Under the pieces are notes generated by a model that saw only the letters and a program-made list of their open reading frames with translations, was not told the DNA's origin and made no database searches. The position numbers were made by a program, and so were the translations under genes. Of a stretch of 9,235 nt of DNA, positions 1 to 6,087 are shown in pieces (position 1 is the first letter of the stretch; the number at the start of each line of letters is the position of its first letter). The stretch spans positions 1-9,235 of the forward strand of contig CACXFN010000120.1 in assembly GCA_902766915.1 (NCBI GenBank). The letters run 5' to 3'. Source of the DNA: an uncultured Eubacteriales bacterium. GTDB lineage: Bacteria > Bacillota > Clostridia > Peptostreptococcales > Anaerovoracaceae.

Positions 1-3
1 AGA

Positions 4-426
4 ATGCTCAGGTTTTTTGGTTTTGAACTGTCGGATGAAAAACTGAGCACACTTCCGGAAAGTGATCCGTCGTCAAGAGGTGTTACTGAGGATGGGTCTA
101 TGCAGTATTATTACGATGGTAACAAAATCTATACCGTTGCTGCTTTTGGTGGAACTGTTCATGATTTGGCAGTGGTTAATCAGATTATGGAGTTCGAAGA
201 TGGTCATCAGGAAATGAAATACAATATTTATAGAATAGACATTGGCCGTGATGGGAGTGTAGGCGGCTTAAATGTAACCAAGGAAGACTATGCGAAAACG
301 CATGAAGAGGCGGAATTGGATGAATGGTATAGTTTGATTGGCGAAGGAACCGCTTCGGTTCGTCCAAAAAAAATAGGCGATAGGAATACATATGAGGTTA
401 TTACTATAGAAAACGAATACAATTAA
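4..426 (+). CDS. Unrecognised acidic protein, possibly the C-terminal part of a longer one
   Basis: I do not recognise this protein. The first ATG lies three bases from the window edge and the frame is open through the edge, so the true start may lie upstream; 140 residues are visible. It is acidic and rich in Tyr, Glu and Gly, with no membrane segment, signal peptide or Cys cluster in the visible part. Alternating stretches such as MQYYYDGNKIYTVAAFGG and MKYNIYRIDIGRDGSVGG suggest a beta-rich soluble fold, and the C-terminal third (KTHEEAELDEWYSLIGEG) looks helical. The TAA stop is one base from the GTG of the nucleoside hydrolase gene, which has no good ribosome site of its own, so the two are probably co-transcribed and translationally coupled. 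No function is inferred. Confidence 0.6.
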   Translation: MLRFFGFELSDEKLSTLPESDPSSRGVTEDGSMQYYYDGNKIYTVAAFGGTVHDLAVVNQIMEFEDGHQEMKYNIYRIDIGRDGSVGGLNVTKEDYAKTHEEAELDEWYSLIGEGTASVRPKKIGDRNTYEVITIENEYN

Positions 427-427
427 C

Positions 428-1369
428 GTGGATATGGATAGAAAAAGGATAATTTTAGATTGTGACCCTGGTCACGATGACGCAGTTGCTATTATACTGG
501 CAGCTGTTAACCCAAATATTGACCTGCTTGGAATAACCGTGTCCGCAGGAAATCAAACCGTCGAGAAAACAAAGGTTAACGCTTGTCGGGTGCTTCAGTG
601 GATTGGGAAAACTGATATTCCGGTATATCCGGGATGCCCGAGGCCGATTGTCAGAGAACCATATATCGCAGACTTTATTCATGGTGAAAGTGGCTTGGAT
701 GGTCCTGTTTTTCCACCCCTAACGAAAATGCCCGAGGAGGATCATGGTGTTAACTTTATTGTGAAAACTCTCCGTGAATCCGAGGGTGATGTAATTGTTG
801 TAACAACCGGCCCCATGACAAATCTTGCAATGGCTATGAGAATGGCCCCCGGCATTGTTGAAAAGATTAAGCGCATTGTTGTAATGGGTGGTTCCGTTGC
901 AAACGGAAATGTAACCCCTGCAGCCGAGTATAATATCTGGGCGGACGCAGAAGCTGCATATATTTGTTTTACATCCGGAAGACCAATAACGATGGTTGGT
1001 TTGGACGTTACAAGAAAGGTTCTTTGCTATCCGGAAATCGTAGAGAGGATGGAGAGAGTCGGAACCGGCGCATCAAAGCTTTTTGTTGACCTGATGGGGC
1101 ATTTTTGTAAGACGCAAAAGGAAGTCTTTGGATATGATGGCGGGCCATTGCATGACCCGGTAACTATCGCATATTTGATAGAACCCGAGCTAATCAAAAC
1201 ACAGCAAATGAATGTAACTATCGAGATAAAAGGCGAGAATTCTTATGGAAGAACCAACTGTGATACCTTTGATTTTCTTGGGAAGCCTGCCACTGCGGAT
1301 GTGGCTATGGATATCAATGTGGAAGGGTTCTGGAACCTGATAGAGAGGGAACTTGCCCGGGTTGATTAA
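428..1369 (+). CDS. Inosine-uridine preferring nucleoside hydrolase (IunH/Rih family)
   Basis: Predicted to cleave the N-glycosidic bond of ribonucleosides, giving ribose and free base for salvage in the cytoplasm. The family calcium-site motif is near the N-terminus (LDCDPGHDDAVAI, residues 10-22), with Asp13, Asp17 and Asp18 matching Asp10, Asp14 and Asp15 of the Crithidia enzyme. GNQT, HGESGLDGP, TTGPMTNLA, MGG and EYNIWADAEAA (Glu167, Asn169) follow in family order, and HDP (His242-Asp243) supplies the late active-site His and calcium Asp. The 313-residue length is normal. The start is GTG at 428 or ATG at 434; the ATG gives an N-terminus closer to known homologues, but neither has a clear Shine-Dalgarno, and coupling to the preceding gene is likely. 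Base preference (purine, pyrimidine or nicotinamide riboside) cannot be read from the sequence. Confidence 0.93.
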   Translation: MDMDRKRIILDCDPGHDDAVAIILAAVNPNIDLLGITVSAGNQTVEKTKVNACRVLQWIGKTDIPVYPGCPRPIVREPYIADFIHGESGLDGPVFPPLTKMPEEDHGVNFIVKTLRESEGDVIVVTTGPMTNLAMAMRMAPGIVEKIKRIVVMGGSVANGNVTPAAEYNIWADAEAAYICFTSGRPITMVGLDVTRKVLCYPEIVERMERVGTGASKLFVDLMGHFCKTQKEVFGYDGGPLHDPVTIAYLIEPELIKTQQMNVTIEIKGENSYGRTNCDTFDFLGKPATADVAMDINVEGFWNLIERELARVD

Positions 1370-1416
1370 GTGATTGAAATAGTGGAGAAATATATTTAAA
1401 ACTGAAATAAGATTAT

Positions 1417-1445
1417 TTGTCTTATTTACAAATGAGTGTTATTAT
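1417..1445 (+). promoter_or_regulatory. Sigma-A-type promoter for nnrD
   Basis: A -35 box TTGTCT (1417-1422), a 17-base spacer and a -10 box TATTAT (1440-1445), with an extended -10 TG at 1437-1438. Transcription would start near 1452 and leave a leader of about 70 bases. It follows the nucleoside hydrolase stop by 47 bases and makes nnrD a separate unit. Based on consensus match only. Confidence 0.55.
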
Positions 1446-1524
1446 TGTAGGGAAATTGGTATATTGCCCATTTTTCAAATAACATAGGGCCACAGAGTGT
1501 GAAATACACATTTTATTATAAGCC

Positions 1525-2409
1525 ATGGAAGAGAAAAGAATAACATGTGAAATAGTTGGTGATATTTTAAATGATAGACGTGCCGTGGATACCGATAAGA
1601 GAGACTACGGCACTCTTCTTATTTTTGCCGGCAAGGAGGGGATGGCGGGTGCTGCAATTCTTGCAGCGAAGGCTGCATTGAGAAGCGGAGTAGGTCTTGT
1701 GAAAGTTGCTACACCTAAGGTGAATTTTCCGATGCTTCAGATTGCTGTTCCTGAGGCGATTTGCATTGAGGAAGAGGAGGCAGTAGAACTTTTGAAGCGT
1801 CAGGTACAAGAAACTTCCTCCAATGGTAAGAGGACTTTATTCGGCATCTCGGCACTTGCTGTTGGACCCGGAATGGGAATAAGCGAAAGAACAAAGGGAA
1901 TTCTAAAAGAGGTAGTTGAATTTGGAAGAAAGAATCGGGACATTCCGATTTTGATAGATGCTGATGGGTTAAATGCTATTTCCGCAAGTAATGATTTACA
2001 GAAGGAAATCGGGGAATGCAACTTAATCATCACGCCTCATAAGAGGGAGGCGGCCAGATTGGTTGAGGAAGCTGGAAGTAGGAAGGAGACATGCATCGCA
2101 TTGCAATCAAAATATAAAGGGGTGTCCCTGCTTAAGGGGAACGAAACATTGATAACAGATGGAACATCTCTTTGGGTAAATACTACCGGAAATCCAGGTA
2201 TGGCAACTGCAGGATCCGGAGATGTTTTGACGGGGATAATTGGAGCCCTTCTTGCTCAAGGAAAAAGCCCATTGGAAGCAACCTGCGCAGGCGCCTTTGT
2301 TCATGGAAAGTCAGGTGATATTGCTGCCGAGAGTTATGGTGAGAGGAGCTTGATGGCGGGAGATATAATAGGAGGACTTCCAAAGGCTTTTAAGGAGATT
2401 GCGGGTTAA
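1525..2409 (+). CDS. nnrD: ADP/ATP-dependent NAD(P)H-hydrate dehydratase, standalone YjeF C-terminal domain
   Basis: Predicted to dehydrate S-NAD(P)HX, the damaged hydrated form of NAD(P)H, using a nucleotide phosphate donor (metabolite repair in the cytoplasm). It has the ribokinase-like fold signatures in order: DYGTLLIFAG then AAILAAKAALRSGVGLVKVATP near the N-terminus, VGPGMG (113-118), LIDADGLNA (143-151), ITPHKREAARL (169-179) and GMATAGSGDVLTG (225-237), with Asp233 as the expected catalytic base. The 294 residues fit a standalone dehydratase such as Bacillus YxkO; the YjeF N-terminal epimerase domain (NnrE) is not fused and not in the window. The third motif reads TPHKRE rather than the usual TPHPGE, a small deviation. 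The ATG has no obvious Shine-Dalgarno, but an in-frame TAA at 1519 rules out a longer form. It has its own promoter at 1417. Confidence 0.92.
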   Translation: MEEKRITCEIVGDILNDRRAVDTDKRDYGTLLIFAGKEGMAGAAILAAKAALRSGVGLVKVATPKVNFPMLQIAVPEAICIEEEEAVELLKRQVQETSSNGKRTLFGISALAVGPGMGISERTKGILKEVVEFGRKNRDIPILIDADGLNAISASNDLQKEIGECNLIITPHKREAARLVEEAGSRKETCIALQSKYKGVSLLKGNETLITDGTSLWVNTTGNPGMATAGSGDVLTGIIGALLAQGKSPLEATCAGAFVHGKSGDIAAESYGERSLMAGDIIGGLPKAFKEIAG

Positions 2410-2451
2410 GGTTTTCTTTATCCGCTAACACATAAAGTAGTATTTGTATAA

Positions 2452-2478
2452 TTGACATCAAAGTGTTATCATTATAAT
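2452..2478 (+). promoter_or_regulatory. Promoter for the M3 peptidase homologue
   Basis: A perfect -35 TTGACA (2452-2457) and a perfect -10 TATAAT (2473-2478), separated by 15 bases. The spacer is short of the 17-base optimum, so the promoter may be weaker than its boxes suggest or need an activator. A start near 2485 leaves a leader of about 33 bases carrying the ribosome site. Confidence 0.6.
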
Positions 2479-2505
2479 GTAGCAAATAATTATAACAGTT
2501 ATTCC

Positions 2506-2520
2506 GGAGGACGATAATTG
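2506..2520 (+). promoter_or_regulatory. Strong ribosome binding site deciding a TTG start
   Basis: GGAGG at 2506-2510 lies seven bases before TTG at 2518. No ATG or GTG nearby in that frame is as well placed, so the M3 homologue starts with TTG. Confidence 0.8.
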
Positions 2521-4224
2521 GTCGAACGCGCTTGGAAATTAAGTGATCTAAAGGTTCCTAAGCCCAATTCTGAAATGGTTAAAACGCTATATGCTGACCA
2601 TATAGAAAGGGTGAAAAAATCAGAGAGCGGAGATGATGTTCTAGAAGTATTATTCGAGAATAATCTTTTGGTGCGCCGAATCAAGGAAGTGATTGAGCTT
2701 ATAAGTATTAGGCACGCCATGGATACAACAGATGAGAGATATAAAGCCGATAAAAACTGGGCCGACGATTTTTTGCCTATCTTTAGGAAACTTGAACTGG
2801 ACTTCAAAGAAGCGATTTATAATAGTCCATTCAGGGATGAGATAGAAGCGCAAATCGGCCACATGTATTTTATTAAAACTGAAATAAGAAAGAAAACTAT
2901 TTCGGAGGAGATTATCCCATTAAGACAGCATGAACAAAAGTTGATAAACGAGTACGATAATATTTTAATGGGAAGCAAAAAAATAGTTGATGGAAAGAGC
3001 AATTCATTTATTGACCTTCAGGAACTGTTTTCTCATGACGACAGAAATATCCGTAGACAAGCCTTTAAAGGATTCTCAGAGATTCTAAGTGAGAACGAGG
3101 ATAGGCTGGAGCAGGTCTGGGATGAATTGATTAAGGTTAGAAACGAGATTGCGAATATACTTGGTTACGATAGTTATGTTGCGGTAGGCTATCTGGAAAG
3201 AGAGAGAGTGGACTATGGTAGAGAAGAGATAGCCAAATTTAGAGAACAAGTTGTAGATGAGATAGTTCCGCTATGTAACAGATTATATGAAGCGCAGGCC
3301 AAGAGACTTGGAATAGATAAGGTGATGGCTTACGATGAGAATTTTGTTTTTCCTGATGGAAATGCAAAGCCGACCGGTGATGCTGAGTATATGATGCAAA
3401 AAGTAATTAGTATGCTTCGCGAGATGAGCCCTGAGACAGACGAGTTTATCAGTTATATTCTGAATCACGAGCTTATAGATTATAAACCGAGACCAGAAAA
3501 AGCCTTCAGAGAATTCTATACATTGCTTCCATATAGTAAGGCGCCATTTATGTTCGAACACTTTACCGGAAGCGCAGAAGATGTGCAGTATTTATCTGAG
3601 AGCCTAGGGCATGCTTTTGCATCATACAGAGCATGCAGAAGGCAGCATATTGAGGAATACTTTTTTCCTTCTTCTGAGATTACCGAGATTAATGCCATGT
3701 CCATGATTCAGTTTGTCAATCAATACGCGGATATTCTGTTTGGTGAAGATGCATGGAAATATGAATTCGGAAATCTTCAATATTTCATGACGTTTATTCC
3801 ATTTGGTGTTGCAGTGGATGAGTTTCAACATATTTGCTATGATAATCCTAATCTTACACCGAAGGAAAGAACATATGAATGGCATAAACTAGAGCAAAAA
3901 TACATGCCTTGGAGAAAATATGATGAGGATGATGAGTTCATGCGTCGAGGCGGATATTGGTATCATAAGTTTCATTTTTTCTATGTGCCTTTATATTATA
4001 TCGAGTATGCAATAGCCACTGTAAATGCCATGGAGATGTATAGAAAGTATATTGAGAGGCCTGGAATTGCATGGAAGGAGTATTTGGAACTAATTGATGT
4101 AGGCGGAAGCAAAGGATATCATGAAATCCTAAAACAGGCTAACCTGACTCCGGTATATGAAGATGGCGCAGTCAAGAACGCAATAAGCTATGTAAAAAGC
4201 TTCTTAGAAGGGTATATAACGTAA
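2518..4224 (+). CDS. M3-family oligoendopeptidase homologue lacking HExxH; probable pseudo-peptidase
   Basis: The protein is a full-length (568 residues) relative of the cytoplasmic M3 zinc oligopeptidases outside the strict PepF group. Family landmarks are kept: PYSKAPFMFEHFTG before the active site, DEFQH (434-438) followed by NPNLTPKERTYEWHKLEQKYMPW, and FHFFYVPLYYIEYA (485-498) with His486 and the Tyr cluster. At the zinc site, where active members read HEAGH or HEFGH, this protein reads ESLGH (361-365): the first His ligand is Glu361 and the catalytic Glu is Ser362. The second His (His365) and the third ligand (Glu390, 25 residues on, as in neurolysin) remain; the usual His in EIHSMSM is Asn392. 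There is no frameshift or internal stop. I infer that it folds like M3 enzymes but cannot hydrolyse peptides by the usual mechanism; peptide binding or a regulatory role is possible. It is monocistronic, with its own promoter and terminator. Confidence 0.9.
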   Translation: MVERAWKLSDLKVPKPNSEMVKTLYADHIERVKKSESGDDVLEVLFENNLLVRRIKEVIELISIRHAMDTTDERYKADKNWADDFLPIFRKLELDFKEAIYNSPFRDEIEAQIGHMYFIKTEIRKKTISEEIIPLRQHEQKLINEYDNILMGSKKIVDGKSNSFIDLQELFSHDDRNIRRQAFKGFSEILSENEDRLEQVWDELIKVRNEIANILGYDSYVAVGYLERERVDYGREEIAKFREQVVDEIVPLCNRLYEAQAKRLGIDKVMAYDENFVFPDGNAKPTGDAEYMMQKVISMLREMSPETDEFISYILNHELIDYKPRPEKAFREFYTLLPYSKAPFMFEHFTGSAEDVQYLSESLGHAFASYRACRRQHIEEYFFPSSEITEINAMSMIQFVNQYADILFGEDAWKYEFGNLQYFMTFIPFGVAVDEFQHICYDNPNLTPKERTYEWHKLEQKYMPWRKYDEDDEFMRRGGYWYHKFHFFYVPLYYIEYAIATVNAMEMYRKYIERPGIAWKEYLELIDVGGSKGYHEILKQANLTPVYEDGAVKNAISYVKSFLEGYIT

Positions 4225-4334
4225 ATTCATATAATATAGGGCTGTCTCTGGGCGCGTAAATGCATAGCTTTCATGCGTGTGGAGTATAGTTCATATATTA
4301 TTGATGACGCTTCTGGAGGATGAAAAAAACGCAT
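4225..4334. other. Spacer before the terminator, no supported gene
   Basis: This stretch follows the M3 homologue and precedes its terminator. It holds only short overlapping reading frames: ATG at 4273 gives 16 codons ending in TGA at 4321, overlapping an ATG at 4320, whose GGAGG sits directly against it and too close to work well. No riboswitch consensus that I know is visible. It may be a 3' UTR or a decayed gene. Confidence 0.4.
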
Positions 4335-4381
4335 AAAAACGTTCCTATTCATTATGATTTTTATATAATAGGAACGTTTTT
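4335..4381 (+). terminator. Rho-independent terminator after the M3 homologue, possibly bidirectional
   Basis: A perfect 15-bp inverted repeat, AAAAACGTTCCTATT (4335-4349) and AATAGGAACGTTTTT (4367-4381), with a 17-base loop. The outer five pairs are A:T, so there is a T run on the plus strand and an equivalent one on the minus strand. The stem lies 110 bases after the stop of the peptidase homologue and separates it from the ECF gene. Confidence 0.8.
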
Positions 4382-4388
4382 CCTAATT

Positions 4389-4409
4389 ATTAACAATTAA
4401 CAATTAACA
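4389..4409. repeat. Three tandem copies of the heptamer ATTAACA
   Basis: ATTAACA occurs three times without interruption directly after the terminator. Its function is unknown; it lies where upstream sequences of the ECF gene would be. The second and third copies contain TTAACA, one base from a -35 consensus, but no good -10 box follows at the right distance. Confidence 0.85.
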
Positions 4410-4435
4410 GTAAGGACAACAATTATAAAACTGAA

Positions 4436-4504
4436 GTGTACATTAAACTGAACAAGAATGTATTAACAGAGCTTATAGAAGAAATGAAGGATAAAATAGT
4501 ATGA
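4436..4504 (+). other. Possible short ORF overlapping the ECF start, or a gene remnant
   Basis: The frame is open from the TAA at 4391 to a TGA at 4502-4504 that overlaps the ECF start codon as ATGA. From GTG at 4436 it would encode 22 residues (VYIKLNKNVLTELIEEMKDK then IV). The composition is protein-like and amphipathic, but no ribosome site precedes the GTG; AAGGA at 4412-4416 is too far away. It could be the tail of a decayed gene or chance. Confidence 0.2.
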
Positions 4505-5055
4505 AGCAAGATAAAAACATCAATAGCAATGCCGGCATAAGAAAAATGGTAATGGCAGCTTTATGTTTGGCATTGGCTATTGTTATTCCTTTTATAGCTG
4601 GTCAGGTTCCGCAGATAGCAAAGATGATTTCTCCCATGCATATTCCTGTTTTTTTGGCGGGTTATGTGGCAGGACCTTTCTGGGCCTTGGGCGTTGGGTT
4701 TGTGGCACCGATACTTAGATCAATGCTTTTCGGTATGCCTGCAATGGTTCCGGATGCTATCGTCATGGCTTTTGAACTGGCGACTTATGGTTTTTGTTCA
4801 GGTTTTCTTTTTGGTCTCCTTCCGAAGAAAACACCTTTTATTTACATTTCGCTGATTATATCAATGATATTGGGGCGTTTGGTTTGGGGAGCAGTAAAGT
4901 ATGCGATTCTTGGCTTTATGGGAGAGAAATTTACCTTTGATTTATTCCTGGCAGGTGCATTTATTAATGCCGTACCGGCGATAATTATACATATTGTTTT
5001 GATTCCAATAATAGTAATGGCGCTTAAAAAAGTGAGTCTACTTTATTATCAATAG
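4501..5055 (+). CDS. ECF transporter S component, substrate unassigned
   Basis: A 184-residue integral membrane protein of the size and profile of the substrate-binding S subunit of energy-coupling factor vitamin importers. About six hydrophobic segments are visible (roughly 16-36, 46-63, 64-80, 84-106, 111-135, 148-176), with a basic N-terminus before the first. ALCLA (20-24) in helix 1 matches the AxxxA motif that S components use to contact EcfT. The stretch MISPMHIPVFLAGYVAGPFW followed by APILRSMLFGMP is typical of a common clostridial subfamily whose ligand I cannot name from sequence. No EcfA or EcfT gene is nearby, so it would use a shared (group II) module encoded elsewhere. AAGGA at 4487-4491 gives a good ribosome site. 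larC1 follows after 110 bases and may be co-transcribed. Confidence 0.85.
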   Translation: MKQDKNINSNAGIRKMVMAALCLALAIVIPFIAGQVPQIAKMISPMHIPVFLAGYVAGPFWALGVGFVAPILRSMLFGMPAMVPDAIVMAFELATYGFCSGFLFGLLPKKTPFIYISLIISMILGRLVWGAVKYAILGFMGEKFTFDLFLAGAFINAVPAIIIHIVLIPIIVMALKKVSLLYYQ

Positions 5056-5071
5056 ATTTATTATCAATAGA
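5042..5071. repeat. 15-bp tandem duplication covering the ECF stop codon
   Basis: TTTATTATCAATAGA at 5042-5056 is repeated exactly at 5057-5071. The first copy contains the last codons and TAG stop of the ECF gene. As 15 is a multiple of three, the second copy repeats the same codons and stop in frame beyond the real stop. This fits replication slippage. Confidence 0.9.
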
Positions 5072-5105
5072 TTAAAAAGTATACAGATAGGTTGTTTATC
5101 AAAGG

Positions 5106-5135
5106 CTGATAGATAAAAGCCTGATATATAAAAGC
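5106..5135. repeat. Second 15-bp tandem duplication upstream of larC1
   Basis: CTGATAGATAAAAGC (5106-5120) is followed at once by CTGATATATAAAAGC (5121-5135), 14 of 15 bases identical. The flanks (AAAGG before, CTGTT after) hint at a partial third unit. It lies in the leader of larC1, 30 bases before its start codon. Confidence 0.85.
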
Positions 5136-5165
5136 CTGTTCTGATTATTCTGGGAAGGACAACAT

Positions 5166-6011
5166 ATGAAAGCTATTTATTTGGATTGTAGTTTCGGGGC
5201 TTCAGGAGATATGCTTACAGCTGCGCTAGTTGGTGTATGTGAAGATAAGCCCGGAGTCATAAAGGAGCTTAATTCAATAGGGATTCCTGGAGTGGAGTTC
5301 GTAAGTGAGGATGCATCAAGTGGAGGGATAGCCGGTACTCATATGAAAGTCCTAATTAATGGCGAAGAGGAACCAGATGATTGGAAGGTTTCCCCGGATC
5401 ATGCGCACGACCACGATCATCATCATGACCACGACCATGACTATCATCACCAACATGACCATGACCATCATCATGACCATCATCACCACGACCATACCCA
5501 TAGAGGTATGTCGGAAATCGAGGAAATCATCAATTCATGTGCCGTATCTGACAATATTAAAGGCAACGCAATAAAAGTCTATAACATAATTGCTGAGGCG
5601 GAGAGCAAAGCCCATGGACATCCTGTCACCGATGTGCACTTTCATGAAGTGGGTAGGATGGATGCCATAGCAGATGTTGTAGCTGTTTGTTATTTGTTTG
5701 AAAAACTTGCACCTGAAAAAGTTATTGCCTCTCCAATTGCGGTGGGAAATGGCTATGTTAAATGTGCACATGGTATTATGCCGGTTCCTGCACCCGCCAC
5801 ATTAAACATATTAAAGGGGATTCCTTTTAAAGCCGGAATAATCCCGTCGGAGTCATGCACTCCAACGGGAGCTGCGCTACTCAAGTTTTTTGTAGATGAA
5901 TTTGGATCGCTTCCTGAGATTATAGTTGAGGAAACTGGGCTCGGAATTGGTAGCAGGAAATTTGATGGAATAGCAGGAGGACTAAGGGCTTTGAAGGGAA
6001 TTATAGATTAG
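5166..6011 (+). CDS. larC1: LarC N-terminal domain protein (nickel-pincer cofactor synthesis), LarC1 only
   Basis: LarC inserts nickel into the pincer nucleotide cofactor of lactate racemase-type enzymes, in a CTP-dependent reaction. Family motifs are clear: YLDCSFGASGDMLTAALVG (5-23), HFHEVGRMDAIADVVAV (158-174), PVPAPATLNILKGIP, and ESCTPTGAALLK (229-240). Residues 78-112 form a low-complexity loop with 21 His and 10 Asp in 35 positions, a likely nickel-binding or storage segment. The protein ends at 281 residues after GLGIGSRKFDGIAGGLRALK, about where LarC1 of Lactobacillus plantarum ends. Full LarC is roughly 400 residues, and the second (LarC2, CTP-binding) domain is absent from the 76 bases before the convergent gene. 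AAGGA at 5155-5159, six bases before the ATG, sets the start. larB, larE and larA are not in the window. The family is secure; activity without LarC2 is doubtful. Confidence 0.9.
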   Translation: MKAIYLDCSFGASGDMLTAALVGVCEDKPGVIKELNSIGIPGVEFVSEDASSGGIAGTHMKVLINGEEEPDDWKVSPDHAHDHDHHHDHDHDYHHQHDHDHHHDHHHHDHTHRGMSEIEEIINSCAVSDNIKGNAIKVYNIIAEAESKAHGHPVTDVHFHEVGRMDAIADVVAVCYLFEKLAPEKVIASPIAVGNGYVKCAHGIMPVPAPATLNILKGIPFKAGIIPSESCTPTGAALLKFFVDEFGSLPEIIVEETGLGIGSRKFDGIAGGLRALKGIID

Positions 6012-6087
6012 GGAAAGTTAAGCAGTTTAAAGATAAACCTGAACAAAATGAGGAATAGTAGCAAGAATCATGATTGATGATTATGAT

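Noticed and set aside
1405..1427. Inverted repeat AAATAAGA / TCTTATTT with a 7-base loop after the nucleoside hydrolase gene, as a terminator
   Set aside because: The stem is almost all A:T, has no T run after it, and overlaps the -35 box of the nnrD promoter.
2416..2437. CTTTAT / ATAAAG hairpin after nnrD as a terminator
   Set aside because: Six weak pairs, a 10-base loop and no T tract.
1396..2889. 17-base identical match (TTAAAACTGAAATAAGA) between 1396-1412 and 2873-2889
   Set aside because: It is AT-rich, one copy lies in coding sequence of the peptidase homologue, and the flanks do not match, so it is probably coincidence.
4225..4334. Riboswitch controlling the ECF gene
   Set aside because: No match by eye to TPP, THF, preQ1, cobalamin, ZTP or NiCo consensus cores, and the strong terminator with 120 bases after it would not suit a simple leader. 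A covariance model scan would settle it.
4320..4400. 26-codon ORF starting MKKTHKNVPIHYDF
   Set aside because: It reads straight through the terminator stem, and its GGAGG touches the start codon. It is best explained as a by-product of the hairpin.
5359..5574. Plus-strand 71-codon ORF rich in Met, Thr and Ile
   Set aside because: It is the shifted frame of the His/Asp repeat in larC1, and its repetitive composition follows from that.
6020..6040. CAGTTTA / TAAACCTG hairpin after larC1 as a terminator
   Set aside because: It has one bulge, seven weak pairs and no T run; not enough to call.
5990..6058. Programmed frameshift at the end of larC1 leading into LarC2, as in Lactobacillus plantarum
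   Set aside because: The -1 frame stops at the TAG at 6056, the +1 frame stops almost at once, and none of the short extensions resembles LarC2.
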